DNA of 64,000 nucleotides from JADFQT01 sp965216025 (GCA_965216025.1 CBDCEX010000011.1:129349-193348); one strand, 5' to 3'. Positions 1 through 9,152 are shown, counted from the stretch's first letter. Translations and numbers: made by a program. The notes: a model not told the origin generated them from the sequence alone.

Positions 1-814
1 CATGAAGGGTGCCCAACAGGTAACCCAGGGCTCCTGCAGCTAGGTTCTTGTAGCTAGATTTACCAGTAGACTGGTAGGCTTCCAGATATAGGATCACTAA
101 ATTGGCGTTGGTGACCAGCATCTTCTCGTAGTGCGGGACCTTCCAATCCCGAGCCACAGAGTACCGGAAGAAACCTTGATCCTTTTGGTCATAGAGACCG
201 ATCTTCATTCCTTCCAGAGTACGGACCACCATTTTCAGGAGATCGGTGTCTCCCGACCGGCTATGGAGAGCCAGCAAAAATCTAAGCCCTTCCCAGGGCG
301 GTTGCTTCGGCTCAATGCCAAAACCCCCAAAATCCCGGTCATAAAGCTCTTCCAGCCGGGCCAATACCAGCCGGACCGGGGATTGACCCTGGCTTTCGGC
401 CCGGCGTATGGCAGACGGAGTGGGCTCGACATTTGGCTTGACGTCCGGCGATGCGGGGTATCTATCCGAGACCTGCTCCAAGAGCCGGGCCATCTCCTCT
501 GGCGGGGTGTATACCTTTCCGGCGAGAAGTTCACCTTTATCACTCAACAGAGCTACTGAAGGAAAGCCGCCCTGGTTGTATTTCCGAGAAAGGTCTGGTC
601 GCCGGTCAACATCGACCCGCACCGGAATGTAGCGGGAGGAGACCAGGTTTATAACCTGGGCATCGGCATAGGTAGTCTGGTCCATCACATGGCACCAGTG
701 GCACCAGGTGGCGGTGAGGCTGAGCAGGACGGGTTTGCCCTGACGGCGGGCCCGTAGAAAAGTGTCCTCGCTCCAATCCTGCCAATCAATGCCATTATCC
801 GCTGGCTCTGTCAC
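1..814 (-). CDS. DUF255/YyaL thioredoxin-domain protein, 3' end beyond window
   Basis: Read on the minus strand from a GTG at 814, with an AGAGG ribosome site 8 nt upstream and an in-frame stop just before it. It stays open for 271 codons to the window edge, so only the N-terminal part is present. Residues 34-44 carry the thioredoxin-like signature T-A-T-W-C-H-W-C-H-V-M (cysteines 38 and 41), followed by VRVDVDRRPDL and GGFPS, the hallmark of the YyaL/SSP411 (DUF255) family. Full-length members are roughly 600-700 aa and add an (alpha/alpha)6 glycosidase-like domain; its start is visible (EPKQPPWEGLRFL and VPHYEKML). The cellular role of the family is poorly defined. No signal peptide is seen. 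The gene is divergent from the epimerase at 1068, and the 815-1067 spacer probably holds both promoters. Confidence 0.9.
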   Translation of the reverse strand, partial: MTEPADNGIDWQDWSEDTFLRARRQGKPVLLSLTATWCHWCHVMDQTTYADAQVINLVSSRYIPVRVDVDRRPDLSRKYNQGGFPSVALLSDKGELLAGKVYTPPEEMARLLEQVSDRYPASPDVKPNVEPTPSAIRRAESQGQSPVRLVLARLEELYDRDFGGFGIEPKQPPWEGLRFLLALHSRSGDTDLLKMVVRTLEGMKIGLYDQKDQGFFRYSVARDWKVPHYEKMLVTNANLVILYLEAYQSTGKSSYKNLAAGALGYLLGTLH

Positions 815-1067
815 GGCGCTTACCTCTCAGTGGCTCCAGATAAAAGTGCGAACTCCACACCGGGGCACGGATGTAATTCTATAACAATCCAGCCTATTAT
901 CGCTGGTCGTCAGCAGCAGGAAACCAGGGTGAACTGCCAGCGGGGATTCTGGTGCTAGCCAGACCCACCGGGGAGCTTTCAGCCCAGGCTTGTATCAGGC
1001 GGGTGGATTACCGTCAAGCTGGCCAATAGAATACATTGAAATCCTGGTTGCTGGGGTCCATCAGTTT

Positions 1068-2068
1068 ATGAAGGTATTAGTGATCGGCGGAACGGGCAAC
1101 ATCAGTCGTGAGGTGGTTGCCGCTCTATTAAGGGATAATCATGAGGTCGTGTTGTTCAACCGAGGTAAGAATCCGGATCCTCCTCCATCCGACCTTCGGG
1201 TAATAAAAGGGGATCGCCGGAACCGCGAGGATTTTGAAAGGAAAATGCTGGCGGAAAAATTCGATGCCGTCATCGAATCGATATGATTTGTTTCGACGCC
1301 GGGGATGCTGCTTCATCGTTGAGGTCCTTCCGAGGCCGGGTGGAACACTTCGTCCATTGCTCCACAGTGATGACCTACGGGCCCCCTTTCGCCGGAATCA
1401 ACCTGGATGAAGCCGCTCCCCTGAATGGAATCTCCAAATACGCTTTAGGGAAAATAGCAGCAGATGAAATGTTCCTACAGGCTTATCAGGAGAACAACTT
1501 TCCGGTGACCATCTTCAAGCCGTCTTTAACTTTTGGGGCCAACGTTTTATTACCTCAAGCGGGCGGGGATGGGAGCTGGATACACCGGCTCCGCCATGGG
1601 AAGCCGATACTCTCCGTAGGAGATGGGCTCAACTACTTCCAATTTCTCCCCTCCAGGGACGCGGGAATTGCCTTTGCGGCGGTACTTGGCCGCGCGCCAA
1701 GCTTGGGGGAAGTCTACAACCTGGTTCATCCTGTTCCCAGAACCTGGGACCATTGGCACCGGGAAGTGGGAGAAGCTTTAGGGGTAGAGGTAAAGCTGGT
1801 TCACGTCCCTCAGGAGGCTCTGATAGCTATATCACCACTAAGGTTTGGCGAGTTAAGAGAGAACTTCGGACATACTCAAGTATTCGATGGCGCCAAGCTA
1901 GCCACATGTGTTCCGGAGTTCCAGCCGGAAGAGTCATTAATTCCCAGCATCGCCGAAAGCATCGCTTGGATGGACCGCCACAACCTGGTTCCAGAGAGCC
2001 CTGCCAGGGGACTTGAAGACAGAATAATTTCTTTGATGGAGGATTTCCCGTCCCGCTTCGCCAGCTGA
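1068..2068 (+). pseudogene. NAD-dependent epimerase/dehydratase, frameshifted by a 5-bp tandem duplication
   Basis: The N-terminal frame (1068-1286) has the Rossmann motif GGTGNIS at residues 7-13 and ends at TGA in the middle of the nucleotide-binding domain. The rest (1283-2068) is in another frame and carries CSTVMTYG and the YALGK (YxxxK) active-site motif of extended short-chain dehydrogenases. At 1272-1281 the pentamer ATCGA occurs twice in a row. Removing one copy gives FDAVIDMICFDAGD and one 331-aa frame, the size of intact family members. The substrate cannot be told; relatives act on nucleotide sugars or related substrates. Either this is a recent inactivating duplication or an assembly error. 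The start ATG at 1068 is chosen because the fold begins there; the Shine-Dalgarno sequence is weak. Confidence 0.85.
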
Positions 2069-2436
2069 CCTGCCACTGAGTTGGATCGGGTAGGCGCTAT
2101 CGCACTGCCGCTCTCTCCCGCGCTGAGAGCCTGATACCGCGCCTTCTGAATCAGGTCTTCCGATATCTTTTAGCCGGGATTCCCCAGATCAAACCAACTT
2201 TCCTGGATATAGCTCCCGCGGGGATACCGCCAAATATAATCCCGCATTCCAAGGGCGTCAAATGCAGTCTGATGCGACCTGATTCACTCAAAGTCCCCGC
2301 TTTCATTGGGCAACCACTGTACTGCCAAGCGTAAAATCCCCAGACCGCTTGTCTACGCCCAAGTCTCGCCCTTGGGAAGCCCCTTTGCCCTGGACGACCC
2401 CGTAACCGTAACCAATCCCGACGCTCCTAAAGTGGA
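2069..2436. other. Intergenic stretch without recognisable gene
   Basis: All six frames are broken by stops, and no tRNA-like fold, repeat or strong promoter was seen. It lies between the epimerase pseudogene and the C-terminal end of the interrupted IS1380 type B transposase. The outer end of that element should be in here, but no partner of its other end (the motif at 5638-5649) was found, so this end may be deleted. Confidence 0.5.
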
Positions 2437-2620
2437 CTAGCCAGGAGCCAGCCTAAGCCGACCAATTCGTTCCAGTATCCCGCCTAGCATTTCCCGGCTC
2501 ACGAGCACCTCAGCAAGCTGAAACACCAGCCTTCCGTCATGGCGCACCAACCGTCCTCCAGTCTTGATCATCCTGGTCTGCAGACTGGTCAACGACCAGT
2601 GCTTCATTGCCTCCGGTAAG

Positions 2621-4340
2621 CCCGAATCCACCGATGGACACGGATGGACAGCGTGAGGACAACGGAAGGGGGTGAGGGAGTACAGGCGCGATAATCCGGG
2701 CTCGAACTTGGGTAGACGGGAGGTTGGCGGGCGGTCTGCAGGCGCTTTTGGGGGCGCCGATGGCGGCTTACAGTGGCTGTGGCGAGCGAGATGGCGGGAT
2801 AGGACACGGCAAGAGGCGCTCGCGGACTGGGCCTGGCGCGAGTTTGCGGGGGACGTTGGGTTGGCTGGCGGGTCAGTGGCGGACGGGCGCCGTCAGGCTG
2901 GGAGTGGAATGGCTCGCAGTCGGGCCAGGGCGCGGCTGAACTGCTCCTCCCAGGGCCAGCGCTTGGGAAGATGCAGGGTGATCCGGCGTGCCGAGCGGGT
3001 GAGCCGTCCGGCCAGGGCGAAGACCCACCGCCGGAGGGTCTTGGTAGTCACGATCTGCTCACCCAGGCCGATGCGGGCTGTCCAGCGAGCCAGGTTGTGG
3101 GCCATCACCTGTACCGCCAGCCAGGCGCCGTTGGCGGCGAAGCGGCCCGAGGGGAGATGGTTCAGCCCGACGCCGTACTTGAGGTCGCGTATCGCATTCT
3201 CGATCTCGGCGTGGCGGCGGTGGTCAGCCTCCAGTTCCAGGGTCTCCCCGTCCCGGTCGGTGATGAAGCCGTGATAGCTGTAGGTGGCGAAGAGAGCCAG
3301 TTGAGAACCGGGCGCCGGCTTCACCCGCCGGACGATGAGCCGTAGCGGCGCGGCATCCGGCTCACTCTGGAAGGGGGTGTAGGTGGTTTCGGCCACATCG
3401 GCGGCGCCGTCCATCCAGTAAGGAATCGGCGTCCAGGCATCTTCGGGTATCGCCTCGATGAGATTGTGCAGGCTTTTGTGCTGGCGGATGGTGATGGAGA
3501 AGCGGACATCCATCCGGCGGCAGACGGCGACCACGGCGTGGGTATAGAAGCCGCTGTCAGCCCGCATGGTGAGCTGCCCGCTGGCCCCGCCGCAGCGAAC
3601 CCGGCTCACCGTCTCACGCAGGAAGTGGGCGGCGCCCCGGGCGGTGTTGGCCCGGCCCTCGCGCAGGCGGGCCATCAGCACGTCGCCGGTTCCGGCGGCG
3701 ACGGCCAGCAGTGGGTGATAGCCCCGCGCGCCGGTATAGCCGTGATGGCGGGCGCCCTCCTTAGCCAGTCCGTAAGTCTCGCAGATCGTCGAATCAAGGT
3801 CGATGGTGAATGGCGCGTCGCCGGGTCCGGCGCCGGCCTTCCAGGCCCGGGCCAGCAACTCGCGGCTCACCCCGTCCAGCTGGCGGACGTGGCCCCAGGT
3901 GAAGCTGCGCAGGAAGGTGCCCAGGGTGGATGGCGCTTTGACTACGCAGCCGAGAGCGCAGGCCGTCCTGCCGGTGCGCAACGCATCGGCGTCGTCGATG
4001 CAGTCGCCGCCCGCCAGCGCCGAGGCGACCAGCGTCATTAGCTTGTCGCCGGTGTTCGCCCGGCCCGGCGCGCCGCCGAGGTCGAGATGCTTCCCGAGGA
4101 GTTGGGGAAGGCCAAGGCGCAGGGCGAGGGTGGCGGGAAGGATCAGCCCGGCATTGGCCACCAGGCGGTGGTCGTCGAAGGCGATTTGGATGCGGGCGGG
4201 GTGGTTGCGTGGTAGCATCTATTGGGTGCTCCTTTTCTGGGACCGGTTTTCTGTTTCAAAACCATTATCCCAGATTCAGAGGCGCACCCTTTTGTTTCTT
4301 CAGCAGGCCTCCCACACGCCGTCCATCGGTGGATTCGGGT
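2621..4340 (-). mobile_element. IS1380-family element, type A, copy 1
   Basis: Ends are the inverted repeat CCCGAATCCACCGATGGA at 2621-2638 and its reverse complement at 4322-4339. The element is flanked by the 4-bp direct repeat TAAG (2617-2620 and 4341-4344). Removing the element and one TAAG restores the host transposase frame exactly, which confirms the boundaries to within one base. It carries one transposase gene. A second copy begins at 63218, also next to TAAG. Confidence 0.93.
2893..4218 (-). CDS. IS1380-family transposase, type A
   Basis: This is a 441-aa DDE transposase of the IS1380 family. Visible landmarks in order are IDLDSTICETYG (first Asp), MRADSGFYTH (second Asp), and AEIENAIRDLKYGVGLNHLP with the catalytic Glu, followed by ANGAWLAVQVMAHNLARW. 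The length is normal for the family and the frame is intact, so it may be active. The ATG at 4218 follows GGAG at a short distance (leader GGAGCACCCAATAG). About 270 bp of non-coding DNA lies between the stop codon and the left end of the element. The copy at 63341 is nearly identical where it overlaps, differing for example in having P instead of T within DSTICE-T/P-YG. Confidence 0.95.
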   Translation of the reverse strand: MLPRNHPARIQIAFDDHRLVANAGLILPATLALRLGLPQLLGKHLDLGGAPGRANTGDKLMTLVASALAGGDCIDDADALRTGRTACALGCVVKAPSTLGTFLRSFTWGHVRQLDGVSRELLARAWKAGAGPGDAPFTIDLDSTICETYGLAKEGARHHGYTGARGYHPLLAVAAGTGDVLMARLREGRANTARGAAHFLRETVSRVRCGGASGQLTMRADSGFYTHAVVAVCRRMDVRFSITIRQHKSLHNLIEAIPEDAWTPIPYWMDGAADVAETTYTPFQSEPDAAPLRLIVRRVKPAPGSQLALFATYSYHGFITDRDGETLELEADHRRHAEIENAIRDLKYGVGLNHLPSGRFAANGAWLAVQVMAHNLARWTARIGLGEQIVTTKTLRRWVFALAGRLTRSARRITLHLPKRWPWEEQFSRALARLRAIPLPA

Positions 4341-5771
4341 TAAGGCTAGCCTTCTCATGAAGTTGCCCAGGTTGTAAGCCAGTACGAACAACTCCAGCCT
4401 GACCTGATTGGCCACGAACTTGTGGCAGGACAACCTCGTCCAGTTCAGGGCGTACTTGCCTTCTTTTATCCATTGCTCCGCGGTGCCTCGGCCATTGTAA
4501 AAGCGGACTATCCCGATGTTTGGATAGCTCAGATTGGTGACGATGAAGCCCACTCTGGAAAACAGTTCTCCCTGGTGCCACTCCACCTTAGAGACCACTC
4601 TCCGAGCAACGTTCCAGCTCTGGGCCTGGTAGACGAAGTCATGATAGGAGACGATGGGCTTCGGGGAAAGCCACTCCGTAGGCCGTATTAGCAGGTGCGC
4701 TATCTCCCGCTGCAGCACCTGGTTGGACCGCAGCCTGATGGCGTAGCCGATGTTTCTTGCTTCCAGATAATCGTATATCTCCGGCTTGGCGAAGGCGGCG
4801 TCAGCACGAAACAGCAGCCTGACCGCTGCTGTCAAATAACGCTCCACCACCGGATCAAGGACTTCTTGCCAATCATCGGCACTGTGGACGTTGCCTGACC
4901 GTAGCTTAGCTGCTTCACAATCCCCGAACTGGTTGAACAGAAAGAGAGGGTGATAGCAGACGCATTCAAAGTGGCCGTTATAGGCTGCTCCCTCCTGCTG
5001 GCCATGCACTGGACTCTCGGAACTGTCCATATCCAGGATTACTCGCCGGTGTAGGGTATGGGCCATAGCTCGTTCCACCCACTGGGTATTTATTCGTGCC
5101 AGCCCCTTCAGGTTGTCCTCTTGGGTCAGGAACTCCGTCTCGAACCGGCCCATCTCACTGGTGCTGGCTCCTTTCCGCTCCGAGCCTTGCCATCCCACGA
5201 TCACTCGCATGGCTGGATCTTGGGAAAGGCGCACTGCGTCATTGGTGTCGTCGTAGCCGGCCAAGCGGCTGTAGATCGACTGTCTTAGCAGCGGAACCAG
5301 GTGGTGAAGGATATTGCGTCCGGTACGGCTTTCCTGGAGGTAGTCCTCAGCGATTTCGGTAAGGCCCAAGGCATCATCAAACTCTCGAAAGGCAAGAAGA
5401 CCAGCGTCGGAGGTGATGGTTGAGCCGTGAAATTCCAGGCGGACTTTGGGGTTGAATTGGAGCCGGAGAGGGGCTTTTTCGCCGTCAACCATCAGGTGCC
5501 TCCATGATGCCTACGGTATCTTACTGCAAAGTGACATATCATGGAGTTATTATAGCTGGAAATACGCAAAAGGGCTCATAATTAGACAATGGTTGAAAGA
5601 CCATCGACGAATTACCGAGAAAGCTTTTTAGCCATATGGGAAATGTGGGTTTAGTACGCTTAATAGCCTGGATGTGACCTTCTTCTCCCAGTCCTAGACA
5701 CATTTGGCCCGGCAGGCTGCTGGATACCGGCATTTGCTATATACTAGCGCCAAAGGCTAAGGGTAGAAGCA

Positions 5772-5891
5772 ATGGCTGCGCTGACGTCAGACCATTTGCT
5801 GGCCATCCAAGAGCTGAGCCAAGATTCGACCATCCGCCGGAGACAGGCAACCCGTCGGCTTTGTCTGAAGGCAGGGAGAAGGGCCCCCTAA
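5772..5891 (+). CDS. Small open frame, 39 aa, unrecognised
   Basis: ATG at 5772 to TAA at 5889-5891. The product is basic in its second half (TIRRRQATRRLCLKAGRRA) and has no match that I recognise. A TATACT box lies at 5739-5744 without a good -35. It is included because it precedes two other short frames that end in the convincing zinc-ribbon gene at 6008, so it may be the first cistron or a decayed remnant. Confidence 0.25.
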   Translation: MAALTSDHLLAIQELSQDSTIRRRQATRRLCLKAGRRAP

Positions 5892-5909
5892 GTCTCTCTC
5901 CTGAAGAGG

Positions 5910-6011
5910 ATGGCTCCGACAGTAAGGATAGAAGAGCTTAAGACCTTTATTCAAAGCGAAGAAGGCATCGATGAAGAGGGTTCAGCTAACCTGATAGGAG
6001 GGCTCCTATGA
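5910..6011 (+). CDS. Small acidic open frame, 33 aa, overlapping the zinc-ribbon gene
   Basis: ATG at 5910 to TGA at 6009-6011. The product is acidic (RIEELKTFIQSEEGIDEEG). Its stop overlaps the ATG of the next gene as ATGA, the usual arrangement of translationally coupled genes. Its own last codons contain the AGGAGGG ribosome site used by that gene. Function unknown; it may simply be a leader peptide. Confidence 0.35.
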   Translation: MAPTVRIEELKTFIQSEEGIDEEGSANLIGGLL

Positions 6012-6178
6012 CCACCACTCCCTGTGCCCACCATTGGAGTATCGAAACACCCAAAGGGCCGGTTAGCAAAGGGAGGTGCAGGTTGTGTGGGGAGGAGAGG
6101 GAGTTCAGCAACTCGGTCGAGACCTGGGGTGGCTGGACCGGGGCGAAAGGCAGGAAACAACCGGCACCGCGTAAGTAG
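6008..6178 (+). CDS. Small zinc-ribbon-like protein, 56 aa
   Basis: ATG 6008 follows AGGAGGG at 6 nt spacing. The product has a Cys6-x-His-His element near the N-terminus (CAHHW) and CRLCGEE around residues 24-30, a plausible Cys/His zinc site, and ends in a lysine/proline-rich tail. I do not know a named family. The pattern C-x-H-H-W, G-P-x-S-x-G-x-C-x-x-C-G, E-F-x-N-S looks constrained and the ribosome site is strong, so I consider it a real gene. It could bind nucleic acid or act as an adaptor, but this is only inference from the zinc ribbon. The 389 bp after it hold no gene. Confidence 0.6.
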   Translation: MTTTPCAHHWSIETPKGPVSKGRCRLCGEEREFSNSVETWGGWTGAKGRKQPAPRK

Positions 6179-6258
6179 GTCGAGTTGGAGACCTTCTACC
6201 CCGGCTCAACTTTGCAGTAAGGAACCCGCAAGGAGTTCTTCATGGCCCTTGGGGGCGG

Positions 6259-6284
6259 CGGCTAGGCGTCTCGGCTAGGCGTCT
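6259..6284. repeat. 13-bp perfect tandem duplication in a gene-free stretch
   Basis: CGGCTAGGCGTCT is repeated twice head to tail. The surrounding 6179-6567 region holds no supported gene; it ends with the AGGAG ribosome site of the FhuF-like gene. It is one of many short direct duplications in this window. Confidence 0.8.
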
Positions 6285-6567
6285 AATGAAAGGGGTGATT
6301 AGTGCGATAGGGTATCAAGCACTATTGACCTCAGAATAAGAAACCGCCGAAGAACGCTGAAGCTGATTAACCGGGCCGGGCTTGTTTGCCGCTGCGACCA
6401 GCCTCCAGGGCGTTGTCTTGCTCCCGACGGGCGATGGCAACCGCTGGCCGAAGCATATCTTGCGCCCCTCCTAGTCGCCCTCTTGGAGTCCTACTACTCC
6501 GGCTCTGACGCTCCGTTACCCGGCGCGGCCGTGCCGGATCATCCAGCCAGCAGGTAGGAGTTTGGTC

Positions 6568-7485
6568 ATGCCATTGGAAGCCCATCCTCTTGTGGAAAGC
6601 ATGGCTCGCTTGGGACGGATTAGCCCTTATCTTCAGATGCCGATCAGAGACCCAGCGGAAGGGAGTTGGATCGGCGCCGACGAGCTATTCCTGACCGATG
6701 ATGCCCGGCTCCGGGACCTGGTGATGGCCCATGGGGAAAGTTATTGGGGCAGCACCAATCGCCACGTCGCGGGGTCGGCCTTCATCATCGCCTACCTGAC
6801 CCGCCTAATCTGGCCGGTGATTGGCCAATATGTGCTGGAAGGGCGCGTTCCCGACGTTTCGCTGGGCAACTTGGCCTTCCACCGCAGCGCTGGCTCTTTC
6901 GGCAGCCATATCGACGCTACAGCTTTGACCCATCCCCATTTCGCCCTGCTGCCCGGCGACCCCGGCGCGACTAACTCGGATGCCGTGGTGGTGAAGGATG
7001 AAGCCGCTCTCTACCTCAGCTTGAAACAGTGGCTATTCGACGACAACCTGACGAAGGTAATCGAGGCACTTAATCGGGCGGCGCAGGCCAGCATTAAGAT
7101 TTCCCAGAACGCGGTGGCCGCAGCCTGCGCCCAAGCCTTCCACCGGCTCTACCCGGTGGTGGAAAACCCGGATGCAATGGTTCAGAAAGCCTCTGTCCTT
7201 TTTAATGACCAAACATCCCCGGTCTACCGGCAGGTCACCATGGAGGTGTTTAAACACCAGGACAAATGCGGGTTTTTCGCCAGACGGAGGGGTTGTTGCC
7301 TGGCGTGGCGCACCGATAGGGTCAATGGAAGAGCCAATGGGTATTGCTCCAACTGCATTTTGGTTCCCAAAGAGGAGCAGGATCGGCTTTTCCGGCGCAT
7401 AGACGACGGAGGGTGGCGTATTTTGTCCCCGGATCTGTCCAGTGATATGACAACTGCCTCCCGACCTGGGAAGCTCCAAGTCTGA
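6568..7485 (+). CDS. FhuF-like siderophore-iron reductase / (2Fe-2S) protein
   Basis: A 305-aa protein ending in a cysteine cluster typical of the FhuF C-terminal domain: Cys243-Cys244, 15 residues, then Cys260-S-N-Cys263, in the context RGCCLAW...YCSNC. In FhuF-type proteins these four cysteines bind a [2Fe-2S] cluster that reduces ferric iron released from siderophores at the inner face of the membrane. The N-terminal part (LFLTDDARLRDLV, GSAFIIAYLTRLIWPVIGQY) matches the helical ferric reductase domain. The ATG at 6568 has AGGAG seven nt upstream; a TTG six nt earlier is too close to it. No siderophore transporter genes are adjacent, so the iron source is unknown. The spacing between the cysteine pairs is longer than the common ten residues. 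Confidence 0.75.
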   Translation: MPLEAHPLVESMARLGRISPYLQMPIRDPAEGSWIGADELFLTDDARLRDLVMAHGESYWGSTNRHVAGSAFIIAYLTRLIWPVIGQYVLEGRVPDVSLGNLAFHRSAGSFGSHIDATALTHPHFALLPGDPGATNSDAVVVKDEAALYLSLKQWLFDDNLTKVIEALNRAAQASIKISQNAVAAACAQAFHRLYPVVENPDAMVQKASVLFNDQTSPVYRQVTMEVFKHQDKCGFFARRRGCCLAWRTDRVNGRANGYCSNCILVPKEEQDRLFRRIDDGGWRILSPDLSSDMTTASRPGKLQV

Positions 7486-7519
7486 GGGCCCACCTGGAGA
7501 TGGGAGCTATTGTGTTAGC

Positions 7520-8368
7520 GTGACCGTTAATCAAAAGCGGCTGGGCGGCACCGATGTGATGCTCCCCGAGATTGGCCTGGGAACCTGGAAATACCGGGGC
7601 GGAGCGGAACCACTGCGCCACGGCATCAAGCTGGGGGCCTTTCTGATCGACACGGCGGAGATGTACCGGACCGAAGATGTGGTGGGTGAGGCCGTGGGAG
7701 AGATGAGAGACGAGGTTTTCATCGCCACCAAGGTTTTGGGAGGCCATCTGAAGTACGACCAGGTGCTCCGGGCGGCGGAAGAAAGCCTGCGCCTGCTGGG
7801 GGTGGACTGCATCGACCTCTATCAGGTCCACTGGCCCAATTCCCGCGTGCCGATAAAGGAAACCATGCGAGCCATGGAGCGCCTGGTCGACACCGGGCAG
7901 GTAAGGTATATCGGCGTCAGCAACTTTTCGGTCAAGGAATTGGAGGAGGCCCGGGCGGCTATGTCGCAACACCCGATAGTCTCCAACCAGGTGGTATACA
8001 GCTTGAAGCGGCGGGGAATTGAGCGCGATGTGCTGCCCTACTGCCAGCGCAACCAGATGACCGTGGTGGCGTACACTCCCCTTGCCAGTGGCTCCCTGGC
8101 CCCCGAGTATTCCGGTGGGCGAAAGACTCGGGGCCGGGCCGCCCGGTTGCTGGGCCGGAACCAAGAAATTGAAACATTGCAGCGTATTGCCAACGAAACC
8201 GGCAAAACCCCGGCTCAGGTAGCCCTTAACTGGTGCGTCTCCCACCCAGGCGTCATCGCTATTCCCAAATCCAACAGCCTGGCCCGTACCGAGGAAAACT
8301 GCGGAGCTTCCGGATGGTATCTGCCAGCGGAGCAGCTAGGCCGGCTGGACCAGGCCTTCCCGATTTAA
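7520..8368 (+). CDS. Aldo/keto reductase
   Basis: A 282-aa NAD(P)H-dependent oxidoreductase of the aldo/keto reductase superfamily. The catalytic tetrad is complete: Asp44 and Tyr49 in IDTAEMY, Lys71 in IATKVLG, His104 in LYQVHWP. Cofactor-binding elements follow: IGVSNFS, SNQVVYSL and, near the C-terminus, AIPKSNSLARTEEN. Length and order are normal for a family that reduces aldehydes and ketones in the cytosol; the substrate cannot be inferred. The start is GTG 7520, 34 nt after the FhuF-like stop, so both genes are probably co-transcribed. An ATG-less start with only a weak GGGAG upstream makes the start moderately certain. Confidence 0.92.
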   Translation: MTVNQKRLGGTDVMLPEIGLGTWKYRGGAEPLRHGIKLGAFLIDTAEMYRTEDVVGEAVGEMRDEVFIATKVLGGHLKYDQVLRAAEESLRLLGVDCIDLYQVHWPNSRVPIKETMRAMERLVDTGQVRYIGVSNFSVKELEEARAAMSQHPIVSNQVVYSLKRRGIERDVLPYCQRNQMTVVAYTPLASGSLAPEYSGGRKTRGRAARLLGRNQEIETLQRIANETGKTPAQVALNWCVSHPGVIAIPKSNSLARTEENCGASGWYLPAEQLGRLDQAFPI

Positions 8369-8699
8369 ACGAGGGATTCTCCCCTTCAGCGGGTGTTTTA
8401 AAAAGCCCCCATACTGTTGGCGAACCCCGGCCAGCAGCAGGAAGATGCCGCTCTGGCCGCAATCCAGCGCCATCTACCCATCAACCAGGGCGCGGCATCT
8501 GGGCTCCGGCTTTCGCTGGAGCGACGAATACACCGCCCCAGGACCATCGATGCTTTTGACACCGTGCTCTTCCACAACCCGTCTAGGGCGTCCCATTAGG
8601 CCGCCAAATAGGTCCAGCAGTCACCGCCCAGTTTGCCTCGGCCGGTTGGTATTAGGACAGCGTATTCGTCTTTAAGTCCAGAGCGGTTAGCCTGTCCCA
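8369..8699. other. Gene-free spacer with a dispersed palindromic repeat
   Basis: A hairpin-forming repeat lies at about 8498-8528: CTCCGGCTTTCGCTGGAG preceded by TCTGGG and followed by CGACGAA. It is the reverse complement, with a few changes, of the unit at 50624-50654 (CGTTCCGGCGAAAGCCGGAA). Around 8417-8490 a short open stretch (NPGQQQEDAALAAIQ) may be a gene remnant but has no start or family assignment. Confidence 0.55.
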
Positions 8700-9152
8700 T
8701 TAGGAAGAAGGGCCGAAGCCGGGGAGCCTGGCCCAAGTCAGGTTGTTGGGGTCATGTACCACTTCAACCTTTTCGCCCTTCGAGTCTTTCAGCCCCATAG
8801 GGTGCTGCACCAATTCGATCATGTTCCCGTCAGGGTCATGAATATAGGTGGAGTGTACGCCAGCATATGCCCGGACTGTTGGTTTGGTATAGTGGACGTC
8901 CAGCGCGTCCAAGTTGGCGATCATTTCATCCCAGTCGTGAATTTCTAACGCGAAATGGCCCGACGGGGCTGGGGTGGGGGTATGAGTAGTATGCATCTCC
9001 CCGCTTCCGATCTTCAGTTGTAGCTGTCCTTGGTTGAGCTCCGGCCCACGGTCCATAAACTCCGCACCCAGCACCTTCTCATACCACTCGCGGGAGCGCT
9101 CCTTGTCGCTGATCTGGATATTGATGTGCTGTATCATCGAAACCCTGGCCAT
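8700..9152 (-). CDS. VOC-family (glyoxalase/bleomycin-resistance fold) protein
   Basis: A 150-aa protein with two beta-alpha-beta-beta-beta modules of the vicinal oxygen chelate superfamily. Candidate metal ligands are His9 (IQHINIQ), His66 (SGHFALE) and Glu113 (NMIELVQ), with the diagnostic HDPDGN turn just before the last ligand. Members include glyoxalase I, extradiol dioxygenases and resistance proteins, so the reaction cannot be named. The ATG at 9152 has a consensus AGGAGG seven nt upstream (AGGAGGTGCAGCC); a TTG 18 nt earlier would overlap that site and is rejected. It is transcribed toward the aldo/keto reductase (convergent). Confidence 0.9.
   Translation of the reverse strand: MARVSMIQHINIQISDKERSREWYEKVLGAEFMDRGPELNQGQLQLKIGSGEMHTTHTPTPAPSGHFALEIHDWDEMIANLDALDVHYTKPTVRAYAGVHSTYIHDPDGNMIELVQHPMGLKDSKGEKVEVVHDPNNLTWARLPGFGPSS

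Larger units (their letters stand above)
2437..5492 (-). pseudogene. IS1380-family transposase type B, split by an IS insertion
   Basis: The N-terminal 384 codons run from ATG 5492 (GGAGG six nt upstream) down to 4341, and the C-terminal 59 codons run from 2616 to 2437. Deleting 2617-4340 (the inserted element plus one target copy) joins the parts in frame as FMRRLALPEAMKHW, giving a 443-aa protein of normal family length. The catalytic region is visible: LDMDSSESPVHG, FRADAAFAKPEIY and YNGRGTAEQWIKEGK, typical of the DDE IS1380 transposases. Without the repair the frame reads through into the inserted element's leader, producing a spurious 449-aa product. The protein would cut and rejoin the element's ends; here it is inactive by insertion. 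Confidence 0.92.
2437..5649 (-). mobile_element. IS1380-family element, type B, copy 1 (interrupted by IS1380 type A)
   Basis: The upstream end is defined by comparison with the second copy near 62850. Both share GGGAAATGTGGG (5638-5649; reverse complement at 62850-62861) followed inward by near-identical DNA up to the transposase start. The downstream end could not be fixed. The 2437 boundary given here is simply the transposase stop codon. A 1.7-kb element (2621-4340) sits inside the coding region. Confidence 0.75.

Noticed and set aside
7322..8245. 307-codon minus-strand open frame
   Set aside because: Antisense to the aldo/keto reductase, which has a complete catalytic tetrad.
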